Below are positions 37,993 to 51,700 of a stretch of DNA of 64,000 bases, piece after piece. How positions within the stretch are numbered: position 1 is the first letter of the stretch; each line of letters opens with the position of its first letter. The stretch lies in assembly GCA_028622995.1 (NCBI GenBank), contig JAJQJQ010000002.1, positions 7,998,001 through 8,062,000 of the forward strand, in the 5' to 3' direction. The notes below the pieces were generated by a model. It saw nothing but the letters and a program-made list of their open reading frames with translations, made no database searches and was not told where the DNA came from. The DNA is from Panagrolaimus kolymaensis (lineage: Eukaryota > Nematoda > Chromadorea > Rhabditida > Panagrolaimidae). A program made the position numbers and the translations under genes.

Positions 37993-40974
37993 GGTTAATA
38001 TTTATTTTTAAGAATAAATTTATATTTTATAACAAAAGTTTTAAATTTACCTAAAAACAAATAATTTTTAAGAAACAAATAAAAATCAAAGCAACATTTT
38101 CAAATTTATTTTAAAATTTCGCGTATAAGAAAAAAATTTTATTGACGCATCTTTTTTTTTCACGAGAGAGAGACGTTTAAATAATAAATAAACATATTTA
38201 AGAATGGGAAAATTTATTTGAAAGGCTTTTTTTTGAAAATGTGTGAACTTTGTAATTTTATAAAGGCATGAAAAAAAAGAAATAAAAGTGCGAAATAAAG
38301 TCATTATAAATGCATGGGCAATGTCAACCAACAACGTCTTTTACGTTTCAAAATGTGGTAAAAAAAATACTAAGAAAATAAGAAAATTCTTGAAACAATA
38401 AGATAGTAAGGCTACATTAACAATACTTGGAAAAAATGTGTTACTATCTTTTTGTGATAGGAACAGATTCATGACCAATAAATTTCAAAAAAGCCTTGAT
38501 TTTTTAATATTTTTTTTGGAATCCAAAGTGTTTTTTTAAATAATTTAATTAAGAATTTTAAAAAAATTTTGACGCATAAATTTTAATGCCTTAATAGTTT
38601 TTGCATAATTTAAAAAACTATATTAAACATCAACTTTGACATTTCATTTCTCTCTCTATTGCTTGACACAAGGAAGTGTTAAATTGAATTCAACAAAAAG
38701 TACATGAATGTATGAACGAACATGTTTAAACAAAAAATGCTGAAAAAATATGTAGTTTCCTTTCAAAAAAATTGGTTAATATTAAATGAAGTCTGTTAGA
38801 TTTTTTTGAAAGGTGGAGTAACATGAAACATGTCTGTGGTTTTAGAGATATTGTTTAAAAAAGAATATGAGCTAAAATGGAATAAAAAAGAAAAGAAAAA
38901 AAGTAGGTGAAAGGTTTGGCTTGATTAGATTATTAAAGTTATTAAAATGTGGAGGAGTTCGGTACGGTAAAAAGCGGCATCGTAGGGTTTCAAATAATCA
39001 ATGACTTTTATTAAATATTGTAAGTTTTGACGCCCACTTTGGAAAAGCCATTTTAAAAATAAAGAAAATAAAAAAAAACAGATCAGACAATGACAGATTT
39101 GCTAATGCCGAAGTATCCATATGCTAAAATCCCAGAACTTGAAAACAGTAATAGTTTTTTTCAATTAAATTATTTAAATTCCTCCAAAAAATTAGTCAAA
39201 ATTTCTTTATTAGTTAGACTTTACTTTTGGAAAAGGATAAATTCGCTCTGATATTGCACGATTTAAGTAGCAACCGATGCAAGAGGTATTAATTAACTTT
39301 ACTTTTTTTTAAACCAAAAATAATAAATTATATAAATGTGACATTCATTACCACCATCCCCTTTATAATATACTATTATTTAGAAGAAGAAAATAGCATT
39401 CACTAAAGCACCAAATGATAAACCTGACTTATTATGCGGATTTAAATCAACCATTTATAAGCCACTTTTATGTTCCCCCATTTTTTTATACGCTTGCCCG
39501 AAAAAGAAAAAGGAAAAACGTCATAAAATAAAATAAAACATAGAAAATGGGCTAATTTTAATATTTAAATTATCTTTCAGTTTTTATGTAGCAATAAAAC
39601 AATGCAATGCAATTTTAGGAATGATGGCAATAAAACAATTTTTGTTTTTCAATCAAGCATAAATAGTAAATTTTATGACCCCGATGAATAAGTTTAAATT
39701 CGACCTTTTTATCTACCTCGGCCACCCATCAAAAAGTTAGTTAAAAGCCAAATTTAAATATGTTAGTAGTAAGCTACTAACCATAAAAATATTGAAGAAT
39801 CATAAATAAGATAGGATAGAGTTTTTTTTTATTTTGAAGTTTGTTCCCTCCATAATTTTTTTAGCATCAAAAAAAAATTTGCAACGTCTTAAGTAGATTT
39901 AAAAATAAAATGCAAATCTCTGATGGATTTTTTTTGGGTTAACTCCACCTAAAAGAATACTGTTTTTTGTGAGAAAAGCAAGCAAAAATAGAAACGGCTT
40001 ATAAAAAAAATAATGCATAAAAAGATTTATTTCTAAAAATACAAAAATCTTATTCTTTTGTTGTTGTCGTATTATTATTTTTTGTGGGAGTGAGCAGTAA
40101 ATCTGAATATGTATGTTTCTTTATGCACCTCAAAACTCAACAAAAATGGAAAAAATCATATTTTTATCAAAATCATATTTGGACGAAAATATGTATGTGC
40201 TAATATTATAAAAGTAAAAACAAACAAGCAGAAAATGCGTAGAAGCTTTGAATGGGATTAATGATGCTTTGTTTTGCGCTAATTTTTCTGGCAGGTTAAT
40301 GTTCAAAAGGACAAAATACAAAAGTAAAAAGATCGAGCTTTTCAGCTGTCAAAAAAATACATTAAAAAAAAACAAGGATTTCAAAAAAATCTTTTGAAAT
40401 TGAAAATTTCTAAACGAGTGCCAAAAGAAAATTTCTGGTTTTGACATACATATTTTTCTTAAAAATCAGAAAAAAATAAAGAACTAAAATGAAGGGCTTT
40501 TTTGTTTTGTTTGCGGATGTTTAGTCAATCATTTCATCCAAGGAAAAAAAAGAGGAGAGAAATTGGTGCGCGCAATGAGGTGAAATTAATTTAATGTTGC
40601 CGCTCTTGCTTTTTTTCGACGTATTTATTGGGTCTTTTTTATTTTGGTTATGTTTTTATTAAAATAAATATTCTCAAAAGAAAAAAGAAGAAAAATTTGT
40701 TTAAACCAAAATTGTTTTTCATTTTTTTCTCTTAAGAAAGTTCCTGGTATTTATTTTTTTTATTTCTCGTAAAAATATTTTTTTTGGTAGTCAACAGAAA
40801 ATTTTTTGAGGGATTTTTCAAATCGAAAAAATAAAAACAAAAATAAGTTTAAAACAAATGGCAAAAATCAGGTTTCATAATGAATATTTTTTATCGTTAA
40901 AAAATGTAAAAATGAAACTTGTTATATTTCTTAAATCATCTAAAGAAAAATTTCTAAGAATAAAAAATGTTTAA

Positions 40975-41165
40975 AGGGACATAGCTATTTCATGCCTTTT
41001 TTGAAATTTCGTTTGCGGGCACTGCAAGTTACACTTGGTAAGGCGCGTGTTTGAATTACCGTGTAAGACAGAAGTGACACGGTAATTCAAACACGCGCCG
41101 CCCCGACTGTTCCTATCAGCCCCAGTATCGAAATTTTTGAAAAGGCATGAAATAGCTATGTCCCT
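40975..41165. mobile_element. Foldback/MITE with nested perfect hairpin
   Basis: The left end AGGGACATAGCTATTTCATG (continuing CCTTTT) is repeated inverted and perfect at the right end (41140-41165), 26 bp in all. TTAA flanks both ends (40971-40974 and 41166-41169), so the target duplication may be TTAA (piggyBac-like) or just TA with slightly longer ends. Inside lies a second perfect inverted repeat of 23 bp (41042-41064 and 41077-41099) with a 12-base loop. The whole element is about 191 bp, has no coding capacity and is GC-richer than its surroundings. Confidence 0.85.
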
Positions 41166-42097
41166 TTAATGCAAGTAAAAAATAGAATATAAAAAGCCTT
41201 CGAAGTGACTATCAAATGTTTAAAATGTTTTACATAATTTCATTAGCAAAAAATAAAATATTCTTAGAAGTTTTTCTTTCTTTTTCATTTATTGGATTGG
41301 TTGGTTTTACATTAATATTCTAAAGTTGCAAGAATAGAAAGAATTATGATGAGATAAATAAAATGAGAGAAAGACTATCGTTGAAACAAAGAACGAGTTT
41401 TAAGCGGCTTAAAGTATCCCAAAATAAAAAATTGGAGTTTTAGCAAGACTTTGAAAAAAAAATTATTAAACAGATATTTTCCAAACAAAATCACAAAATT
41501 GGTATAAGCCAAAATGAAGACATGTTTTCAAATTTTTCAATTCCTCAAAAATCTCCTCGTATTTTTTAAATTTAAACCTTCCAATTTTTTAAAAATCAAA
41601 CTAAAAATGCATGAAACAAAAATTCATATAAGTCATATTTTAAAATTCAATCTGACAAGGAAAAGCCCACATATCTTTTTTTATATTTTTTTGTGTCTTG
41701 TTATTATTATGTTTCAACAACAATGGCTTTTCAACCAAAATTAATGTTTCTGAAACTATGGGTTTCTTTTTGACAAAAAGATATATGAAAGAAAGACAAA
41801 GGATATGAAACCTAATAAAATAGAATTTATTTGTCCGTTTTTTTCTTTTTAAAATCACCCGGAAATGAACAAAACATAAAAATGAAAAAAAATGAATAAA
41901 TGTAAGAATTTGTAATAGAAATTGCGGCATTGTAAAAAGGGAATAAAAGAAAATTACTGTACGTAATTTATAAATTTGAAAACAATATAAAATATGGAGT
42001 TTAAAATTTTATGGTTTTCATTTTACTTTTATTTTTTCTTCACGAAAACGATAAAATTTAATAATGACTTTCTTCAATAACGAAAAAAAGCACAGTA

Positions 42098-42484
42098 TAC
42101 TGAGAAAAATAAAAAGTGTGACACGTTTGGTCACACAATTAAAATAAATATATGGTGGTTGGCACGATAAATTTTGTTGGGTTTAATTTTCCATATTTTC
42201 GTTTCTCTACAATACGTATACAACAGTTTTATTAATTTGTGATTGGAAAAAAAAAAGTTGTCAAAATTTTGTCACACAGGTGTGACGTGTTGTACAACAC
42301 TTTTTTTTGCTTAAAAAATTCATAACTTTTTTGAAAAACATTTTTTTTGAAATCTGTTGAGTAGAGATCGTAGATAATTATGTGGAGCAACTTTTTAGAA
42401 GAAAAAATTTTATCGGGACAACCACCGTATATTTATTTTGCTTGTCACACCAAAAGTGTGACATTTTTCGATTTTTCTCAGTGT
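42098..42484. mobile_element. Tc1/mariner-like MITE, about 387 bp
   Basis: TA dinucleotides flank an element whose ends read TACTGAGAAAAAT (left) and ATTTTTCTCAGTG (right). The terminal inverted repeats extend imperfectly for about 85 bp and include repeated GTGTGAC/GTCACAC blocks and AAAATAAATATA followed by GGTGGTTG. Short internal palindromes are also present (GTCACACAGGTGTGAC, GTGTTGTACAACAC). There is no transposase frame. The TA target and CACTGAG-type ends fit Tc1/mariner derivatives. Confidence 0.75.
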
Positions 42485-45400
42485 AATCAGCGAAAGAAAG
42501 AAAGCAAGAAAACTTAGAATTTTTTAATTTTTTTACTGAAATAAAAATAAAAATCGAATAAATCATAAAGTTGTTGTGAGGCTAGTTTCTTGAAAATTAA
42601 TTTTAACACACAAAAAACTAAAACGTGGAAGAAAGATACCGAGTTTTTCCACCGGCGAAAATGTTCAAACTAAATATAATATTTAACAATCTTCCTTTTT
42701 AAAAAGAAAACATTTTTCAAAAAAAGGATGTAACACATTAAAAATTTAAACGACTTTTAAAAAAAAGTGGGCTTAAATAATAATGGAATTTTGCAAAAGA
42801 AAACAATACTCTACTTTTAGCAGCAAAAAAATGAAAAAGTAAAAAATAATTCTTACTTTTCTTTCGCTACGTCAAAATGCCACCCAAGAATAGTTTCCAA
42901 AATTGTTTTTAAAAAAACACGTTTACGTTGGCTTTTATAATCTCGAAAAGCTACAGTATGAAAAAAAACGAGATTCAATGAAATTCATAAGAATTTAATT
43001 TCAAAAAAACTATAAACTATTCCAAAATTATTCCGCCTGAAAACAAACTTTTATAACATTGCGCCTTTTTTAGTCACCGCCATCCGACGGTGTTGCTAGC
43101 TTTGGTAGTTGACTTCCGTCTTTAAAATGCATTTCTTTGAACTTCATTATTCTTTTAAAAAAAAGAGAATAAGAGAAAGGCTAAAAAAAGTATAATAGCT
43201 GCCAAAAGCTCCCCAAAAATGAAAATGACTTGTTAAGCTTAAAACAATTTTATTTTTTTTGGAAGTAACTCAGCGCAAAGAAGAAAGAAAAAAAGTGAAA
43301 CGTAATCCTCTTAGAAATCTTCTTCCTCCATTTTTTTTTAGACTTAAGCTGCTTCTTATTTTATTTAAAGGCATTTTTTCTTAAAACTTTAAAAACGTGG
43401 CATTTACAAAAAATGCTTAACTAAAAACAAAAACTTGGAACAATTATTTATGTATTTATAGTGGTTATCCTTAATGACGCACAAAACAAAGATATTTCAT
43501 TAAAACTTAATCCAGGTTTTTTTTTGGTATATACGTACATATTTTTTAGAGAGATAATGGGATATACGTAAAAATTATGTTTCATAATAACAAAGAAAGG
43601 ACCAAAAACCTTTGTGTCAGTCATTGTTTCTAAAAATAAAATAAAACAAAAAATGATACATGGAAGCAATGAGGTCAAAAATGAAAAAAATCCACGTAAA
43701 AATGTTTCAAAAAAAATATACTATAAAAGTCAAAAATTTGAAAACAATAAGCATTGACTTTTTTTGAGCATAGAGGCTTCGTTAAAAGACGAGATAAAGA
43801 GAAAATTCCTGTGAAGGCCGAAACGTGAGAGATTATAAATTTATTAACCAAATATTTTCATAGATCTTAAAATTAATCCAATGCTATCAGAGTTCTGTAA
43901 ATACATTTTCGATTCGAGACTCCAAAAGCAAAAAATAAATGTTTTACTCTTAAAGTAAAATATTTTTATTTCAAAATGAAAAATTTACATACTTTGAAAT
44001 CCTCGTCATTTTTTACCCAACATCCATGAAAAAAGAAAAAAGTGTAAAAAGAAGAAATCTAAAAGTGGATTGACTTTCCTTTTTTCATCAATAAACTTCA
44101 TGCAAAAAAGCGTTGATTAGTAACGAATGGTAGTGGCACAGTGGCAAAAAAGAAATGTTGTAAATTGGTTAATTGAAAGGTTTTACCAAAGAAAAATGTT
44201 TTCCGCGAAAAAAATGTAAAAGCTTTTTCTTTTATTTCGAAAAAACAAAAAAGATTTAAAAATAGTAAAAAAAAGAATTTCATGTTTAAAAAAAAGTTGG
44301 AGGAAAAGAATTTGTTACTGTTGTGATTTTAGCTTCGAAAAAAGCTGCAATTTTTAAATTTAGGACAAAACAATAAATAAAATACTAAAACAGATAATAA
44401 AATTAATTACACTAAAAATTGTTTGGCTTTAAAAATCCTTGAACTATTCGATTCAGAAACAAACTATTTATTTTTAGACTTTAAAAACCATTGCCTCCAA
44501 GAATGACTTTCAAACATTTCAACGTAAATATGTGTTCTATGTATCAAAAAAAATTTATTTTTGTAAACCGGATATGTATTTTATTGGCTTATGTAAACGA
44601 ATGAGACGGCAAGCAAACGAAGAGATTTTCTAAAACATTCCTTTGAAAGAAAAAAAGTGCAAAAGTCAAAAATACTATTATTAGCCAATTTTAGAGCCTT
44701 CGATGTATATACCAGGAAATAAGAACCCTTTTCTTTTCTGCTACACCGCCGAATAAAAAAAAGTGACGCTAAATAAAAGTGTTTCCCATTCGACGAAAAA
44801 AAGATAAAGAAAACGTGCGCTTTTAGCAACAAAAAATTTAGCATGCAAAAAAAGTAATTTATTGTTTTAAACTTTGAAAGGTAAATAAACAAAACAAAAC
44901 AAAAAAGTGCAGCGTAAAAAGATTTTACTTCATTATAAATTCTTTAGCATGTGGCTTTATTATCTCCATTTTTATGCAAAAATACGAACGAGAATTTAGG
45001 TTAGAACTTTTGTAATTCTTTTGAAGTTAATGATAAATTTTAATGGCCATGATCTCATTATTTGATAAGTTTTTTTGTTTGGTTGAAAAAAATGAGCTTT
45101 GAAGTTAGTTATTCGAAATATCTAAAAAGTTAAAACTCAGCTATCAAGTAACCAAATATAAAAGTGCACCAGAATGCTTTTAATAAAAGTCATAAGACCA
45201 TGATTGTTTAAGAATGATGACATTTTTCGAAGAATCTTTGAAGTGTCTTAAAAGATATCAAAATTTCACCATTTTAATAAATAGCAAAACACAAAGAAAC
45301 ATCACGAGAAAAAAAAACTATACAATTCAGCATCTAATATCTGAAAAGAGGGTGGCAGTGGCAGCAAACCTTCCGGTGCCGGAAAGAAACTAAAACCTTC

Positions 45401-46510
45401 TGTTTTTTTTTTAATGATCTTAACCCTCTTAAAAAATATTCAACACTCTCCACTGCCACTTCCAGAAAATAAATAGGATCAACGTCAAACACACTTTTTT
45501 TAGAAATTTTACTCTTCTCTTACTTGCCTTTTTTTGTTCGTTGACTGGAGTTTTTGAAGCTCAAGAAAAAAAATAATAGGATAAAAGCCTTTCTCCCTGT
45601 CTTTTTTGTCTTCGCTGATGAGGATGTGTTTCAATTTTTTTAAACAAAAACAAAATAACCCCGAAATTAAACACCATTTTTTTCTTTTCCTTTGCACTCT
45701 TTTTAGTTTTGCCCAAACAAAAAAATATGCAGAAAGAGAAAATTGTTTTAATAAAAAAACAAAAGAAAAAACTTTTTTTTAAAAGCATCCATAAAAGAAG
45801 AAGCGACATCGGTTGCAGCCTCGGTAATTCTTTTGCAAAAAACATGTCTTTGTTGCAAAGTTGAAAGTTTTTTTTGGTATTGTTAGAAACATTTTGCGCG
45901 TGTGGTCTAAATTAGTAATGTAAAAAAAAATATATCAAAACATTTTTGCTACTATTAACACTATTTTTATCTAAATTATTTAAACCTTTTACGAAAGTAT
46001 GAAGAATAGCGTCATTGAATTTTTTTGTTGGTAGTTTTCAAAAAAACTTTTAGCGATGTTTTTACAAACAAAGAAATTTTTGCAGCAACAAAAAAATCCA
46101 TGAAATCTATTGTAAATTCGGTGCATAATTTTTCAAAAGGATATTAAAGGCAAGAGAAATAAAAATAAACATAATACGACACTCCTTTTTAACATTATAA
46201 ACTTTGTCCTATTAATAATTAATTCAAAAAAAAATATTGTTAACAGTCGTTATTATAAAAATAATAATAAAAATTACGATCTTTTCAATGATGAACTTTG
46301 TGGTTGGATGTATGGATGGCTGGTGAAATTTTTCGTTCTGATCGCGCTGGAATTATAATATTGTTGTTAGGTAATTTAAATTTGCATTTTTTGTTGAGTT
46401 TTAAAATTTGAATAGTAAATAAAGTTCTTTTTCGTTTGATTTCTCTTCGCTTGTTTGTTTTTCATCATTTTGTTCTAAAGCTTCATTATCTTGTTCAACA
46501 ACTTTCAACA

Positions 46511-47230
46511 ATGAATCATCTGTTATGGATTATTTTTGCAATATTTTTCCAAAGTTTTTGCTTGATTGGAATTACAGTGTTTACATGTGAAAAGAAAAGT
46601 AAGTTTTGTTTATTTCTTTGGAAGAAAATGGATGAAGATAACTTTTAATGGTAAAGAAAAGAGCATATGGACGCGGTTACATGTGCAAGGATGAAATTGA
46701 TAATTGCTTCATCGCTACAACCTCCTGGGATATCTTTCTGTTTTTTCATTTTACTAATGTTTGAATTTTTTAGAAAAGAAAAAGAATATTGTCGTCGCAA
46801 CTAAAAAAGGAAACAAGAAAGCAGGAGCGAAAAATGATGATGACGAAGAAGAAGGATCAGATGAAAAAGAAGATGAGAAACCAATGCCAACGTCAAAAAA
46901 ATCTCAAGATAAGAAACCACCTGTGAAATCAAAGAAGTTACCACTATCAAAGAAAGGCAAAAAAGGAAAAGGCAAAGGAAAAAAGGGAAAGAAAGATGAA
47001 ACTGTAAGTTTTATGCTTGGATTTGGGATTTGTTTTTGGTTATTACTTTTTGATCTTCCGATTGATGGACTATCATACTATTGCTCAAAAGCTTATGGAT
47101 TTGTGATTCAAAGATATTAAACGAACTTATTAATCTTTAATTAACTAATTGCTTCTTTTTTTAGGAAATCACTCAAGATCCTGATCTCAGAAGCCGTGAT
47201 AATTATCAATGCGAATCAACTAAAGAATAA
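46511..47230 (+). CDS. Small secreted Lys-rich charged protein
   Basis: Three exons close in phase: 46511-46598, 46774-47003 and 47165-47230, giving about 127 residues. Exon 1 encodes a signal peptide (MNHLLWIIFAIFFQSFCLIG). The middle is dominated by Lys, Asp, Glu and Ser (DDDEEEGSDEKEDEKPMP, then SKKGKKGKGKGKKGKK), followed by a short tail with one Cys (YQCESTKE). The protein is presumably exported and disordered. Many nematodes carry unrelated secreted low-complexity proteins of this type, and the function cannot be read from composition. The alternative is that the hydrophobic start is a membrane anchor. I do not recognise a family. Confidence 0.6.
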
Positions 47231-48715
47231 ATGGTTTCAAATTTAACATGCTTTATTTTTTCTCTTTTTTTGTATGTTTGTATAATATAATATTTGTATG
47301 TATCATAAAGATGCTTTTATTCCTTGGCATTTGAGCAGTTATTTCATTTTTTAAAGCTTTTATGTTTTATTGGAAGAATGCGGGACTAACCATTCGATAA
47401 GCCTAAACTTCAATTTTACCTGTAACTAAAGTGGAGAAGTAAAAAGGTAGTTTAAAGCATAAAGCTTCATGGAGCGAATTATGTATTAATTACTACATAC
47501 ACGACAAATAAATTATCAAAGAAAGTATTGTTTTTTTTTGTTAATCGATGCATTAAAGGTTTTTTATAATAAAAAAAATTTGATTTTTCAAAAGTATTTT
47601 AACTGTGCCATTAGAATGGCTAAATGCATGAATCAAAACTCTGGTAGGTCTTTGTTTGGATATGTTTAACAAAAACCAAGTATTGTATCTTCAAACAAAC
47701 AAAGAATTTAAATTTGAGTAGCTTAAAATTATGTTTTGTACGCCACTATGTAGCCTCTATAATAAATTTTTTAAAAAGAACTTTCATCAGCTTCCTATTA
47801 ATCTTACCCAATTTTTTTTTATCTTTTATTCCTTCGTTTTTTTCTAAAAATCATCATTTTTTCTTTGTTTTCTTGCTTTTTATATTTCAATAAAATTTTG
47901 TTAGTTGTTTGACCCTTAATTAGCCATTAGTCATAATCATTATACTTCCATTCCAATTCCATCCAATTTTTTTCCTCCAAAAATAATTGTGATAAAATAA
48001 AAAGCAAAAAAAAAATGCATATAATTGAAAACAAGCTGTTATAACACCATCCATCCTCGTTAAAGAATTCTTCTTTTTTTGCTTATCACTTTTTTCTTCA
48101 TTTTTCTTCTGTCCCTTTGAATGTCCGCTTTCAGACACTGTTGGAGCATTGGCTAAAATCATGGTGTTAAAAAATTCAATCATTCCTTTTTGCTTCTCGA
48201 TTGCCACTTCTTCATTTTCGTTTTCTTGGATTCATTCAAAAATAGCTCCATCGTAATCAAAAAAAATGATGATGGGTGTGTCTCCAATCGCTTGCTTTTC
48301 TATGACCAGAGACCGCCACTTTTTAACTTATCTTTAAAATGGAGCCAAATGAATATGTATTATTATAGTGTGAAAAATATTTCTTCCTTCAAGGAGAACG
48401 ACAATAATTTTATGAGAATTTTTTTATTACCATTTTTTAGTTTGATCAACTTTGAATAAAGTGTAATTTTTTGAAGATTAAAAAAATAAATTTAATTAAC
48501 AAAAAAAACTAACTTTTTGAATTTTAGAAATCCCAAAATATGAAAATTTTTTTTGATTATTCGGATATCTTTAAAATTTGCTTATTTTTATCCCTAAAAT
48601 CTTCGAAAGTTTTCGCGATATGAAACAAAATATAATTTTGCTTTTTCTTATTCTCGGTTTTTGTAGTTAAATATTTTTTTAAATAAAAATCTCGATTTCA
48701 GTGTATTTTCAAACA
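47231..48715. other. Intergenic region upstream of the carboxypeptidase gene
   Basis: AT-rich, with two opposed open frames at 47.9-48.5 kb that look random. It should hold the promoter of the carboxypeptidase gene. No motif is assigned. Confidence 0.45.
48690..48701 (+). promoter_or_regulatory. Probable trans-splice or 5' UTR splice acceptor
   Basis: A GATTTCAG acceptor lies 14 bases upstream of the ATG at 48716, with AT-rich sequence before it and no upstream coding exon. In nematodes this layout usually marks the spliced-leader acceptor. The short leader supports the ATG at 48716 as the real start. Confidence 0.5.
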
Positions 48716-51700
48716 ATGGGTAAAAATATTACCATCGGCAGTTTTACACAGCTCGTAATATCAGCCATTATTGGATTATTATTTTTATCCTGCACAGTGA
48801 TAGCGCAGACGTATCAAGATGATGAAATTATAAGTCTTCCCGGTTTAACTTTTACTCCAACTTTTAAACAATATAGTGGCTTCTTTAATACAAACAGTGG
48901 AAGTTCTTTGCATTATTGGTAGGTTTAATTTTTCAATATTATGCGAGGTTTCGAATTTTATAATTATAATTAAGATGGAAAACTTTTTTTTATTAATTTT
49001 CCAACGTTAAAATTTTTTGTTTCATTTTGTTACTGTTTCTTTTATTTTTTCTTTTGAAACAAAAAGCTATAATTGAATTAAATCAATAAGCATAAAAAGA
49101 AAGGGAAAATAATTTTAATTGCATCAGTAATAAATTTTTAAGCAAACATAAAAAAATTTTTGAGAAAGCGTAGCGTTGATAAGAATGAATGTCCAATAAG
49201 AAAAAGAAAAAAATGGATTATTCATTTCTTTATTTTGCTTAAAATTTTTTTTATCAGAACTGAAGCAATGTGAAGCGATGATGTTAATTAGTTAGTTAGC
49301 CAATAATAATTATGATACGTTAATCTGAGATTAAAACAAAGTTTTTGATGAGAAAAAAAAGAGAGACAGTAAGAAACTTGAGAATATTGAAATTAAAAAA
49401 GGGCTTAAAATTAAAAAAGGATTAAAGATTATGAAAAATATTGTACAGTAACGAATCTTTTGAAACAGCACATGAAAAATATCGAGACATACATAAATAA
49501 TTTAAATGCTGAGTTTAGCAAATAAAATAATTTTTAAAAGTATATCTTCAACAAAAAATAATTTAGAACATAAACTTTCTTTTTTGGCCCTAATCGAAAC
49601 CCAAATTTATTATGTTTTCAAGCAGCTAATGAAATTCGAAAGCTTCATTCTCCTATAATTTTTTTAGGTTAGTTGAAGCTCAACAAAATTCAACTTCAGC
49701 TCCATTGCTTTTATGGTTAAATGGTGGCCCAGGATGTTCGTCTCTTTCTGGTTTATTTCAAGAAAATGGACCATTTCAACTTAATCTTGATGGAAATTTA
49801 GTTGAAAATATTTATTCTTGGAATAAAGTAAATAAATACACATCCATTTTTTATAGTTTTAACTTTTTTTAGATTGCAAATGTTTTATATCTTGAAGCTC
49901 CATGGGGTGTAGGATTTTCATATAATACTGGAGCAGGCGGAATGCATAGCGATAATTGGGTATGCAAAGTCATAGTTTGTTTGAAAGTTTGAGTGTTGCT
50001 TTTTTTTAGACTCGAGATGATAATGCTCAAGCTTTGCAAGGTTTTGTTCAAAGATTTTCATATTATGCTGGAAGAGATTTTTATATCACTGGTGAATCTT
50101 ATGGAGGTATGTCAACAATGACAGTCAAACATATTTTACTAAATTTTCTAAAGCATACATTGTTATTGAGGATCTTAAAACAAGATAATTTTAATTTTAA
50201 CTTTCATGTTTTTTGTTTTCAGGCGTTTACGTTCCAACTTTGGCTCAAAAAGTCACCGAACTAATCAATTCGAGTGCCCTCAATTTAAATTTCCGTGGCA
50301 TTGCTGTAGGAAATGGAATTCTCAGCAATTTCCGTCAAGTTGATAGTTATATGGATCTTTCATATTATCGTGGAAATATTGGTAAAGATCAAATGGAAAT
50401 GCTTAAATCATGTTGTCCATATCCGCTTGAACCCGCGCAAATATGTAATTACACTGCCACGTATCTAATTTTTGATCCCAAAACAGGCGAATATGGTCCA
50501 AATCCAGCAAATAATTCCGTGGCTTTTCAAAATTGCGCTAATGCTATAACAAATCTTGGTGAAATATATATGTGGGGTGATATTAATGCGGATCCATATA
50601 ATTTCCTTCAAGCTTGCTACTCCAATGAAAGTGATTTTCAAGATGGATTAGAAAAATATCGAAAAGTTGAAAAACTTCGATCTCATTTATCTCAATTTAC
50701 CAATTCTCCCATTGTCACTGAAGGTTACACAAGTAATTTCGTGGATCAAGGAGCTAAAATTAATACACGATCAACTGATCAATTTGGTGGATATCGATGT
50801 TATTCAAATGAATTAATGATTGCATATTTAAATCGAGCGGAAGTTAAAGCGGCAATTAATATTCCTGCAGCAGCACAAAATATTAAATGGGTTGATTGCA
50901 AGTTAGTGTTTTTTGTTTTCAGCTAAAAAAGTTTTTGTTTGATGATCAAAATCGAGATTATTTAAACTTTAGCAACTTTTGTTAGAATTTTAAAAAAACT
51001 CTAAATTATTCTTCTTTTGTTTTTTTTTCTGAATTTATACAATTTAAAATAAAATATTTTTAGTCCCGATATGGATGGAAATTACACTCGACAATATCCT
51101 GAAATGGATGACGTTTATAATTATCTTTTGAATTGGGGCAGTGGCCTTAAAATTCTTGTTTATAATGGTGACACAGATTCAGTAAGCTTATTCCTTGCCA
51201 AAAACAAATTTCGATTCGATTCGATTCGAGATCAAAAAAAAAATAATATCTTTTTTAGGTATGTAATTTTCTTGGAGATCAATGGTTTGTAGAAGATTTA
51301 GGACTTCCCACAGTTGGACGTAGAACAAATTGGCATTTTTCATATCAACCTGGATTCACTTTAGCTGAGGTTGCTGGTTCACATCAAAGATTTGAAATGG
51401 TTACGCCCCGATCATATATTGATTTAGTTACCATTAAAGGCTCGGGACATATGGTACCCACAGATCGTCCAGGACAATCTCTTCAAATGATTGCAAATTT
51501 TGTTGCGGGAAAAAGTTATGATGTTCCTTTAAATATTTCCATTGATCCTTTACCCTTATTATCTCAATATAAAAATGTTGAACCTAATTGTGAGTGAAAA
51601 CAAATATGTAAAATTTAGAAAATAGCGAAAAATTAGATATCAAAAAAGATGTTTCCGCTCCGCTGCTTAACAAATTTTCACTGTAGAAGCCTCCTTAAAA

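Larger units (their letters stand above)
37993..46510. other. 8.5-kb gene desert with two inverted-repeat elements
   Basis: No coding gene is supported. All open frames are short, Phe/Lys/Asn-rich and unconserved. Recognisable structures are the foldback at 40975-41165 and the Tc1/mariner-like MITE at 42098-42484. There is also a GATAGTAAG/GTTACTATC motif pair at 38402-38449. The region lies between the globin distal promoter and a divergent plus-strand gene. Confidence 0.55.

Noticed and set aside
45351..45463. Inverted GTGGCAGTGG / CCACTGCCAC pair about 100 bases apart
   Set aside because: Only ten bases match and no target duplication or extended arms are visible. It may be a relic but is not supportable.
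32919..45845. Numerous short frames of 60-100 codons on both strands
   Set aside because: They are Phe/Lys/Ile/Asn-rich, as expected from AT-run sequence, with no motifs or splice-consistent extensions.
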